This document shows, one piece after another, positions 1-6,038 of a stretch of 8,437 nt of DNA (positions are counted from its first letter, which is position 1; each line of letters begins with the position of its first letter). This DNA is from an uncultured Bacteroidales bacterium (lineage in GTDB: Bacteria; Bacteroidota; Bacteroidia; Bacteroidales; P3), in the NCBI GenBank assembly GCA_947177845.1, contig CAMWVZ010000035.1, positions 1 through 8,437 of the forward strand, written 5' to 3'. Both the position numbers and the translations under genes were made by a program. The notes under the pieces are model-generated. The model did not search any database. It was not told the DNA's origin and worked only from the letters and a program-made list of their open reading frames with translations.

Positions 1-23
1 GGATAGGAAATCCGGCGTTTTTT

Positions 24-31
24 TACTTTTG
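24..31 (+). promoter_or_regulatory. Bacteroides-type -7 promoter element ahead of the ROK kinase gene
   Basis: TACTTTTG matches the Bacteroidota primary sigma factor -7 consensus TAnnTTTG at every fixed position. It ends 29 nt before the ATG at 61, so transcription would begin near 36-38 and leave a leader of about 25 nt. The -33 TTTG would fall at or before the first base of the window and cannot be judged. No Shine-Dalgarno sequence lies between this element and the start codon, which is usual in Bacteroidota. Confidence 0.5.
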
Positions 32-60
32 TGAAACGATTGAAAACCTAAACCATCACC

Positions 61-999
61 ATGTACTGCGGAGTTGACATAGGGGGAACCCATACGCAAA
101 TAGGCGCGGTGGACGCGTCGGGAAAAGTGTTCGACCACGAGAAACTGAATACCGCCTCGTTTACGCAGGCGCGCGACCTTGTGCTCACCATTGCCTACAC
201 GATTCTGCGCATGGCCAAGGTGAGCGGCCAAAAAGTGGAAGGCATAGGCGTGGGCTGCCCCAACGTCAATCCGCGTACCGGCGTGCTGCGCAACGCCGCC
301 AACCTGAAATTCAAGGAGGAGATTTCGCTTAAAGACGAACTGGCACAATATTTTCCCGGCATTCCTGTGGCGGTGGACAACGACGCCAACGCCGCCGCCG
401 TGGGGGAAAGAATTTACGGCAAGGCGCGGAATACCGACGATTTTCTGTGCGTCACACTCGGCACGGGCGTAGGCGGCGGCGTTTTCTGCAATGGAAAACT
501 CGTGTACGGCCTCAACGGTATGGCGGGCGAAATCGGCCACATGATTGTGGAGCCCAACGGAAGGCCCTGCGGCTGCGGCCGCAAAGGCTGTCTGGAACGC
601 TATGCCTCAGCCGGAGGAATCCTCGACAACTATCTGGAAATCTGCACACAGAATAACGCTACGCCCCAAGCCGCCACCTACCGCCAAGTGGCCGAAGCCG
701 CGAAAACAGGCGACCCGTTGGCCTTGCTAGCCTTCGACAAGGCCGCGCGGATTTTGGGACACGCCTTGGCCAATATCGCCTGCGTCACCGCCCCCACCCA
801 TATCTTCGTGTTCGGCGGCGTGGCACAGGTGGGTGAAATCCTGCTCGCCCCGCTGCGCAAATACTTTGCGGAAAACCTGCTGTTCTGCTACAAAAAAACG
901 GCGGAGGAATCCCCCGCCGTCTGCATAGAACTTTCCGAATTGATGGAAACCCTCAAGGACGCGGCCATTCTCGGCGCCGCCGCCCTCGCCCGTCTCTAA
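61..999 (+). CDS. ROK-family sugar kinase (glucokinase-like)
   Basis: A complete 312-aa protein, the usual length for ROK kinases, which phosphorylate glucose or related sugars with ATP in the cytosol. Seen in the sequence: the N-terminal phosphate-binding motif DIGGTHTQIG (residues 6-15); VDNDANAAA (105-113), whose D108 fits the catalytic aspartate; the second phosphate loop LGTGVGGG (133-140); and the ROK zinc site, GEIGH (156-160) followed by CGCGRKGCLE (170-179), giving His160, Cys170, Cys172 and Cys177. There is no N-terminal helix-turn-helix, so it is a kinase and not a NagC/XylR-type repressor. The exact sugar cannot be read from sequence; glucose, mannose, fructose or an amino sugar are all possible. 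It starts at ATG 61 just behind a -7 promoter element. The next gene is convergent, with 31 bp between the stops and no clear terminator. Confidence 0.93.
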   Translation: MYCGVDIGGTHTQIGAVDASGKVFDHEKLNTASFTQARDLVLTIAYTILRMAKVSGQKVEGIGVGCPNVNPRTGVLRNAANLKFKEEISLKDELAQYFPGIPVAVDNDANAAAVGERIYGKARNTDDFLCVTLGTGVGGGVFCNGKLVYGLNGMAGEIGHMIVEPNGRPCGCGRKGCLERYASAGGILDNYLEICTQNNATPQAATYRQVAEAAKTGDPLALLAFDKAARILGHALANIACVTAPTHIFVFGGVAQVGEILLAPLRKYFAENLLFCYKKTAEESPAVCIELSELMETLKDAAILGAAALARL

Positions 1000-1030
1000 A
1001 GCCCGCCAAGGCGCGCAAGCCGCAAAGCCC

Positions 1031-1909
1031 TTATTTGCGCACCATAAAGGCCGTGCGGCCTATCTCCTTGCCGTCCATATAGAGCATCACATCATACTTG
1101 CCCTCCATGGCCGCTCCGTCCGAAATACGGTCCCACACCATCTTGACAGGCATCGACTGATTCTCGTAGTCGATTTCCTCCTTGATGGTATATTGATATT
1201 TCTCGCCGTCCATCTCAAACGAATAGAGATCGTCGTCGCTCACCGACATCACTACCCCGTCGGGCCGCGAAATGCGCGCGTAGATGAATTTCTTGCCGGC
1301 CTTCACCACCTTATTTTCGCTCAAGATAAACGTGATGCCGATGCGGGTGATGCGAGGCGCACGGTCGGTGGCGATTTCCTTGCCGTCGCCCCGCACGCGG
1401 AACGTGGCGGCATTCAAATCGTAGGCCTTGAACGTGGAGGCCACCTCTTCCAAACGCTGCTTGTCGACCGTAAGCTGCGTGTTGCGCTCCTGCACCCGGT
1501 TCACCTCCTCCTTCATCTGTATGTTCTCCTCTTCCAGCTGCTTGTTCACCGTAACCAAAGAGTCGATGCGCACCACGTAGTCTTGCGTGATGGCGCGCAG
1601 AAGTTCCAGTTTGCGCTTGATCTTGCGGTAGTCGGCCTGCGAAGCGATAAGTTTCTCAATTTCTTTCCGATTGGCCATAATCACACTGTCCTTTTCGGAA
1701 AGCTGGCTCGAAAGGTCTTGATTTTCGAGCTTCACGGTATTGTATTCGTCCATGACTTGGTTCAGCTCGCTCTGCAGTTCCACGCCGTGGGCATAGCTCT
1801 CCTGCTTCTGCACCGATACCCGCACTCCATAGTAGAGGCTCACGCCCAAGGCAATCACCAAAAGGATAATCACCCAATAGAGCGTCTTTTCTTTTTTGCG
1901 TCCTTCCAT
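1031..1909 (-). CDS. Membrane-anchored coiled-coil protein with C-terminal beta-rich domain, function unknown
   Basis: A complete 292-aa protein that I do not recognise by name. Residues 1-9 are basic (MEGRKKEK), 10-30 form one hydrophobic segment, and about 40-160 is charged, heptad-like coiled coil rich in Glu, Lys, Gln and Leu. From about 165 to the end is a compact region with alternating beta-like stretches (ITFILSENK, FIYARISRPDG, YDVMLYMDGKEIG) that resembles an immunoglobulin-like sandwich. The basic N-terminus followed by one membrane segment predicts a type II topology, with the coiled coil and C-terminal domain in the periplasm. Automatic pipelines tend to mislabel such proteins as SMC or chromosome-segregation proteins because of the coiled coil; no ATPase motifs are present. 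The start ATG lacks a Shine-Dalgarno sequence. A strong -7 element at 1974-1981 on the same strand is its likely promoter. Role unknown; an envelope structural or adaptor role is inference only. Confidence 0.85.
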   Translation of the reverse strand: MEGRKKEKTLYWVIILLVIALGVSLYYGVRVSVQKQESYAHGVELQSELNQVMDEYNTVKLENQDLSSQLSEKDSVIMANRKEIEKLIASQADYRKIKRKLELLRAITQDYVVRIDSLVTVNKQLEEENIQMKEEVNRVQERNTQLTVDKQRLEEVASTFKAYDLNAATFRVRGDGKEIATDRAPRITRIGITFILSENKVVKAGKKFIYARISRPDGVVMSVSDDDLYSFEMDGEKYQYTIKEEIDYENQSMPVKMVWDRISDGAAMEGKYDVMLYMDGKEIGRTAFMVRK

Positions 1910-1938
1910 ATCGTCTTAAGTATTTTTAACAAAACCAA

Positions 1939-1968
1939 CTCCGTTTTTAACATTTCCTTAACACGGAG
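1939..1968. repeat. 6-bp inverted repeat with 18-bp spacer in the divergent intergenic region
   Basis: CTCCGT (1939-1944) and ACGGAG (1963-1968) are perfect reverse complements. On the - strand the right arm lies at about the predicted transcription start of the coiled-coil gene, so the mRNA could carry a stem-loop at its extreme 5' end. Alternatively the DNA could be a dyad operator. The spacer and left flank contain TTAAC boxes at 1926-1930, 1947-1951 and 1958-1962. One 6-bp dyad can occur by chance. Confidence 0.35.
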
Positions 1969-1973
1969 ACGAG

Positions 1974-1981
1974 CAAAGATA
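1974..1981 (-). promoter_or_regulatory. Bacteroides-type -7 promoter element for the coiled-coil gene
   Basis: Read on the - strand, 1981 to 1974 is TATCTTTG, a full match to TAnnTTTG. It predicts a start near 1967 and a leader of almost 60 nt before the ATG at 1909. A TTTG at 2000-1997 lies upstream with a spacer of only 15 nt, shorter than the usual 19-21, so the -33 contact is doubtful. Confidence 0.55.
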
Positions 1982-1984
1982 ACC

Positions 1985-1992
1985 TAATTTCG
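1985..1992 (+). promoter_or_regulatory. Possible weak -7 element for the comF-family gene
   Basis: TAATTTCG differs from TAnnTTTG at one fixed position (C for T). It would put the transcript start only about 10 nt before the GTG start at 2010. No TTTG lies at the expected -33 distance. It sits 3 bp from the opposing -7 element of the divergent gene, so use of the two promoters may be mutually exclusive. Confidence 0.25.
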
Positions 1993-2009
1993 CGAACAAA
2001 ACACGCCCC

Positions 2010-2708
2010 GTGAACCTGCTTGCCGATTTACTTTCGTTCCTCTATCCCGGAACCTGCCCCGCCTGCGGAACGCAGCTGCGGCAAGGCGAGGAAGTGCTTT
2101 GCGGAAACTGCATGGCCGAACTGCCCTACACCGGCTACGAGAGCCACCGGGACAATCCCGTGGCGCGGAATCTCTGCGCCCGCGTGCCGCTCGAAGCGGC
2201 TTGGGCGTTGCTCGATTTTCACCCCAAAGGCAGCGTGCAGACCCTGCTGCACAACCTCAAATACAACCACATGCCGCAGGTGGGGCGTTTCTTGGGCCGG
2301 TGCATGGCACAGAAGTGCATGGAGCGTTGTGGATTGGAAGGCATCGACTATGCCGTGCCCGTGCCGCTTCACCCCGCCAAACTGAAAAAGAGAGGCTACA
2401 ATCAGGCGCTCTGTCTGATAGAGGGAATGCAGGAGATTGTGCCGGTGAAGTCCCTGCCCGATTTGTTGCTGAAGCGCGAGATGACACAGAGTCAGACCAA
2501 GAAAGACCGCGTGGCGCGCTGGCAGAACGTGCGCGATGGCTTTGCGCTCAACCGCGAGGTGGCCGCAAGAATCGCCGGCGGGCCGCTGCATATCCTTTTG
2601 GTGGACGATGTCATCACCACCGGCGCCACGCTGGAGAGTTGCTGCCGCGAACTGCTCAAGATTCCCGGAGCGAAGGTCTCGGTGGCCGCCGTGGCCACAC
2701 CCGCATAG
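2010..2708 (+). CDS. comF: ComF-family phosphoribosyltransferase-like protein
   Basis: A complete 232-aa protein of typical ComF length. Seen: an N-terminal four-cysteine zinc ribbon, CPAC (16-19) and CGNC (31-34); the family motif PVPLHP followed by KKRGYNQA (117-133); a TQSQTKKDR segment (159-167); and the type I PRTase PRPP loop ILLVDDVITTGATL (195-208). ComF proteins are needed for DNA uptake during transformation in some bacteria, but their reaction is unknown and a competence role is not shown for most Bacteroidota. The start is GTG at 2010; no in-frame ATG lies upstream, and this start puts the zinc ribbon at the usual distance from the N-terminus. The gene converges with the TlpA-like gene with only 5 bp between stops. 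That junction holds CCCC (2709-2712) and GGGG (2719-2722) around a 6-nt loop, without a T run, a poor candidate for a shared terminator. Confidence 0.92.
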   Translation: MNLLADLLSFLYPGTCPACGTQLRQGEEVLCGNCMAELPYTGYESHRDNPVARNLCARVPLEAAWALLDFHPKGSVQTLLHNLKYNHMPQVGRFLGRCMAQKCMERCGLEGIDYAVPVPLHPAKLKKRGYNQALCLIEGMQEIVPVKSLPDLLLKREMTQSQTKKDRVARWQNVRDGFALNREVAARIAGGPLHILLVDDVITTGATLESCCRELLKIPGAKVSVAAVATPA

Positions 2709-2713
2709 CCCCT

Positions 2714-4207
2714 TTATCGGGGATAGACCTCATCGGGATAATACGTCCTCTGCCAGTTCTTGAGGAAATCTTCCAAATAGTCGGGTTCTATCTTCTTGGT
2801 TACGATACGGTTCTGACGGTCCACCACATAGACGGTGGGCGTGGTGGTGATGTCCCACGCATCGTTGTAGTCGAGATTCGATTCCTTTCCGTTCAGATTC
2901 ACCCAACCCAACAGATTATGGTCGCGGATGTAGCTCTTCCACGCCGGCACGTCGAAATCCTTGCAGACGGCGAACACCTCGAAATCCAAGCTCTTGCCCT
3001 TTTCTTCGTAGAGTTTGTGCCAGAGCGGCATGGCCTTCTTGCAATGTCCGCAGGTGAGCGACCAAAAGATGATGACCGAATAGCGCTTGGGCGAGGAAAA
3101 CACCGACACCCAATTCTGATTGGGCTGCCCTATCGTGGTGTCGGGGCAGTAGAATTCCTTGGGCGTGTTGCCTATCAGAAGCGGTTCCACACGCTCGATG
3201 CGCTTGCGGAAGTTCTCCACAATGGCGTTCGAGGCCCAATACGCCTTGCCGCCCAGATAGTATTTCTTGGCCAGATACACCCAAATGGCGTCCTGCCCGA
3301 TGATTTCCGAACGCTGGTATTCGTCCACGGGATACCACACCAGCATCTTGAACATCTCCTTATTGCATTCGGCCTTGTCTATCAGCCTCTCCCACGCATA
3401 CTTTATGGAGTCGGGGCTTTGCATGTAAAGCACCTTGTCGTGAAAGTTCTTCACCCTCTGATAGAAGAGCGGCGTGCGCAGCAGCCTGTCGTCGCAGAGG
3501 TCGTAGTTGTCGAAATAGTGATTCTTGTAGTATTCGTACTGCCAAAGACGCTTCTCGCCCTCGGGCACGTCCTCGGGAGCCTCGGGCACCTCGGGGTCTT
3601 TCTGCGCCGTGAAGATGGAGGCCATGAGATTGCCCGGGTTGCGGGCGGCGAAATCCTCGCGGTCTTTCTCCATTTTGTCGTAGAGGCTGTTGATTTCCTC
3701 GCGCAAGGTCTTCTGCCGCACGCTGTCGTGCGCTTCCTCGGCCTCCTTGTACTCGCCCTGCAAGCGGTTCATCTTGCCGTAGTCCTCCTTGCCCAAGTCG
3801 GCGAAAGCCTGATACACTTCGTTTTCGGGCGAATCCTTGAACTTAATCGTGGCGTACATATTGGGATAGTCCACCTCGATGCCGATATGCTGGTCTTGGT
3901 CGAAGATGAAATCCACGTATTGGTGGTCGGCCGTGATGAGCAGATACATGCCGCCATCCTTGCGCGTGGGGCCCGAAAAGACATAGGTCTTGCTCTTGGC
4001 GTCATACACCGCCGTGTCGGTGATGTATTGCGCCGACCAGTTGTAGCGGCCCAGCAGCAGAAGATGATTCATGGAATCGGGATAATGGTTCACCTTGACC
4101 CTTATCTCGAAACCCTCCGCGTTTTTCGCGGAAGAAGCGGGAGCGGCATGAAGAGCGGCTCCGCAGACGAAAAAACAAAACGTTGCAAGAAACAAACTTC
4201 TTTTCAT
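2714..4207 (-). CDS. Periplasmic TlpA-like thiol-disulfide oxidoreductase with long N-terminal region (DUF4369/DUF5106 type)
   Basis: A 497-aa protein counted from the preferred ATG at 4207. It has a Sec signal peptide (MKRSLFLATF, hydrophobic core, then ALHAAPASSA), with likely cleavage near residues 20-22. Residues about 30-125 look like a beta-rich DUF4369-type domain and about 140-340 like the helical DUF5106-type region; I assign both by overall resemblance only. The C-terminal thioredoxin fold carries FWSLTCGHCKKAMP, with redox cysteines 386 and 389, and the cis-proline segment TTTPTVYVVD with Pro457. The protein should therefore reduce or isomerise disulfides of exported proteins in the periplasm. 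CGHC, rather than CxPC, is familiar from this Bacteroidota subgroup. An upstream in-frame ATG at 4213 is unlikely: AGGAGG at 4216-4221 lies 2 nt from it but 8 nt from the ATG at 4207. It is the last gene of the - strand cluster, 31 bp after the LOG gene. Confidence 0.9.
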   Translation of the reverse strand: MKRSLFLATFCFFVCGAALHAAPASSAKNAEGFEIRVKVNHYPDSMNHLLLLGRYNWSAQYITDTAVYDAKSKTYVFSGPTRKDGGMYLLITADHQYVDFIFDQDQHIGIEVDYPNMYATIKFKDSPENEVYQAFADLGKEDYGKMNRLQGEYKEAEEAHDSVRQKTLREEINSLYDKMEKDREDFAARNPGNLMASIFTAQKDPEVPEAPEDVPEGEKRLWQYEYYKNHYFDNYDLCDDRLLRTPLFYQRVKNFHDKVLYMQSPDSIKYAWERLIDKAECNKEMFKMLVWYPVDEYQRSEIIGQDAIWVYLAKKYYLGGKAYWASNAIVENFRKRIERVEPLLIGNTPKEFYCPDTTIGQPNQNWVSVFSSPKRYSVIIFWSLTCGHCKKAMPLWHKLYEEKGKSLDFEVFAVCKDFDVPAWKSYIRDHNLLGWVNLNGKESNLDYNDAWDITTTPTVYVVDRQNRIVTKKIEPDYLEDFLKNWQRTYYPDEVYPR

Positions 4208-4215
4208 ATCCATAT

Positions 4216-4221
4216 CCTCCT
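4216..4221 (-). promoter_or_regulatory. Shine-Dalgarno sequence deciding the TlpA-like start
   Basis: The - strand reads AAAGGAGGATATGGATATG. Spacing from AGGAGG is 2 nt to the first ATG (4213) and 8 nt to the second (4207), so the second is the functional start. A full AGGAGG is uncommon in Bacteroidota, where most starts, including several here, lack one. Confidence 0.65.
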
Positions 4222-4238
4222 TTATTCTTCTTATTCTC

Positions 4239-4802
4239 CTATTCTCCGAAATAATCCCCCAAAGCCTTCTCCAAACCGTCCACGCTGTCTATCACCTGCA
4301 GAAGAGCGCGGTTGTCGGCCTGCAGATAGCCCGCCTCCTGCATCTTGTCCAGCTGCGCCAGCACGGGGTCGTAGAAACCCTTGGGATTGAGCAGGAAGAT
4401 AGGCTTGTCTATCTGTTGGAGCTGTTTGAGCACCAAGGTTTCGAACAACTCGTCCAAGGTGCCGTAGGAACCCGGCAGCGCCACGAAAGCGTCGGCCTGC
4501 GCCACCAGCATCTCCTTGCGGCGCGACATGGTGCCTACCCTCTCCAAATAGCTGAGATTGGGATGAATCACCTCGAAATCATAATCCTTGAAGAAATCGG
4601 GAATGATGCCGTGCACCTCGCCGCCTTCCGACAAAGCCGCATCGGCCAGAATTCCCATGAGCCCGCAGCACGCGCCTCCATACAGAAGCCGCCATTGGCG
4701 ACGGGCAATCCGGCGTCCCGTTTCGCGCGCCGTTTCGATGAAATCCATGTCGTTGCCCACCGAAGAGGCGCAATACACGCAAACGGTCTTTTTCTTTTCC
4801 AT
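4239..4802 (-). CDS. LOG-family protein (lysine decarboxylase-like Rossmann fold; probable nucleotide phosphoribohydrolase)
   Basis: A 187-aa protein, normal for the LOG/TIGR00730 family. Characterised members release the base from nucleoside 5'-monophosphates (cytokinin riboside monophosphate in plants and some bacteria). Seen: CVYCASS near the N-terminus (8-14), the nucleotide loop YGGACCGLMG (41-50), MSRRKEM (92-98) holding the expected arginine and lysine, and the signature ALPGSYGTLDE (108-118) with Glu118. The usual signature is PGGxGTxxE, so residue 112 is Ser in place of Gly, and the first loop has Ala in place of the third Gly. The start is ATG 4802, 8 bp after the stop of the EnvC-like gene. 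The frame is open upstream to 5186, but that part is the EnvC-like gene read out of frame. It has no signal peptide, so it is cytosolic. The substrate in this organism is unknown. Confidence 0.88.
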   Translation of the reverse strand: MEKKKTVCVYCASSVGNDMDFIETARETGRRIARRQWRLLYGGACCGLMGILADAALSEGGEVHGIIPDFFKDYDFEVIHPNLSYLERVGTMSRRKEMLVAQADAFVALPGSYGTLDELFETLVLKQLQQIDKPIFLLNPKGFYDPVLAQLDKMQEAGYLQADNRALLQVIDSVDGLEKALGDYFGE

Positions 4803-4810
4803 ATCCACAG

Positions 4811-6037
4811 TTATTTGGCAATCCAATATTCGGGATTGATTTTCTCGGTGCCTTTCCACAGCTGGAACTGCAACTCGGTCTTGTCTTCCTCCCTGTCGTA
4901 ATACACCCGCCCTATCTTCTGCTTGGTCTCCACCTTCTGCCCCTGCTGCACATACACTTGGTCGAGGTTGGCATACACGCTGATATACCCGCCGTGACGC
5001 ACCATGACGAACTTGAGCCCGTATACCGAGCCTATGCTCGCCACCTCGCCCTGAAACACCGCCCGCGCCGAAGCACCTTTCTCGGTGAGGATGTCGATGC
5101 CGTTGTTGGTGACCGTGACGCTCGGTACCATCGGATGCGGGTGTGTGCCGAAACGCCCCGAAATGGTGCCGCGTTCCAATGGCCACGGCAATTTTCCCTT
5201 GTTGCTCTCGAAATTGCCCGAAAGAGCCTTTTCGGCGGGCGTGAGCGCATAGGCGGTCTTGTTGGCCGTGGCCGACGCCCCGTTCTTCTGCGCGTTGGCC
5301 TGCGAACGGCGCACCTCCTCTTCGATAAGCTTCTTGATTTTGGCGTTCAGCTCGTTCACCTTCTTCTGCTGGTCGGACAGCTTCTTCTTGAGCGTCTTTT
5401 CCTGACTCTTGAGCTGCGACACGATGCGGTTCTTCTCCTTCTGCTCCTGTTCGAGCTTCTTCTTCTCGCGCTGCTGGTCGTTCATCAGACGCTGCTTGCC
5501 CGCCCTTTCCTCCTCCAAACTCTCGCGGCTGGTCTTAAGCACGGCCTGCTTTTCGTTTATCAGGTCTACCTGCTTGCGTATATACTCGTTATATTGGCTG
5601 ATGTAGCGGATGCGCCGCACCGCCTGATTGAAATCGCGCGAGGAAAGGATGAACATGAGCGAGGAATAGCGGTTGCGGTGCCGGTACGACGACACGATGA
5701 GTTTGGCGTATTCGGCGCGCAGGTTCTCCACATCGCGGCTCAGTCGGGTGATTTTGTTTTCGAGCTTGTTGATTTCGCGGTTGGTGAGCGCCACTTCCTG
5801 ATTGAGCCCGTTGATGAGCTTCTTGCGCTTGTCGATATTGCTGTTGAGCAGCTGCAACTGCGCGGTGGTGGCCTTCTTCTTCGACTGGGTCTGATTGAGC
5901 TGCTTGGAAGTCTGCGCGATTTCCTGCTCCAGCTTCTTCTTGTTGGCCTCGAGGGTCTTGCGGTCCTGTCCCCGCAAAGGAGAGGCGCACAGCAAGGCTG
6001 CACAGAGCAAGAGGGTTATATGTTTGAAAGACATCAT
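4811..6037 (-). CDS. EnvC-like murein hydrolase activator with degenerate LytM/M23 domain
   Basis: A 408-aa exported protein. It has a signal peptide (hydrophobic segment 7-19, probable cleavage near RGQ, 22-24), a long Lys/Gln/Glu-rich coiled coil (about 25-245) interrupted around 112-150, a low-complexity linker (245-280), and a C-terminal LytM/M23 fold (about 283-405). The coiled coil plus LytM layout is that of EnvC, which in E. coli binds FtsEX and activates cell-wall amidases at the septum. The zinc ligands are mostly lost: the HxxxD motif reads NNGID (N311, D315), the HxH region reads YAN (N357), and the LHFE-like strand reads LQFQ (Q390). It therefore probably does not cut peptidoglycan itself; the partner amidase is not in the window. 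The start at 6037 lies 1 bp after the stop of the DUF4292 gene, pointing to translational coupling; ATG 6034 is an equal alternative. Confidence 0.9.
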   Translation of the reverse strand: MMSFKHITLLLCAALLCASPLRGQDRKTLEANKKKLEQEIAQTSKQLNQTQSKKKATTAQLQLLNSNIDKRKKLINGLNQEVALTNREINKLENKITRLSRDVENLRAEYAKLIVSSYRHRNRYSSLMFILSSRDFNQAVRRIRYISQYNEYIRKQVDLINEKQAVLKTSRESLEEERAGKQRLMNDQQREKKKLEQEQKEKNRIVSQLKSQEKTLKKKLSDQQKKVNELNAKIKKLIEEEVRRSQANAQKNGASATANKTAYALTPAEKALSGNFESNKGKLPWPLERGTISGRFGTHPHPMVPSVTVTNNGIDILTEKGASARAVFQGEVASIGSVYGLKFVMVRHGGYISVYANLDQVYVQQGQKVETKQKIGRVYYDREEDKTELQFQLWKGTEKINPEYWIAK

Positions 6038-6038
6038 A

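Noticed and set aside
1000..1030. Possible terminator between the ROK kinase and the coiled-coil gene
   Set aside because: CGCC-AA-GGCG (1004-1013) leaves only a 2-nt loop and no T run follows, so it is not a credible intrinsic terminator.
1193..1987. 264-aa + strand open frame opposite the coiled-coil gene
   Set aside because: Codon-opposite shadow; it is made of Leu/His-rich runs mirroring the coiled coil and extends into the promoter region.
4221..4247. Repeated ATTCTTC/ATTCTCC pieces between the LOG and TlpA-like genes
   Set aside because: Short pyrimidine-rich low complexity covering the LOG stop; units are too short and imperfect to call a repeat or regulatory site.
2099..4390. 763-aa open frame on the + strand, the longest in the window
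   Set aside because: It begins inside comF in the wrong frame and then runs antisense to the TlpA-like gene in exact codon-opposite register. The TlpA-like gene has a signal peptide, CGHC motif, cis-proline and ribosome-binding site; the antisense product shows no coherent domain.
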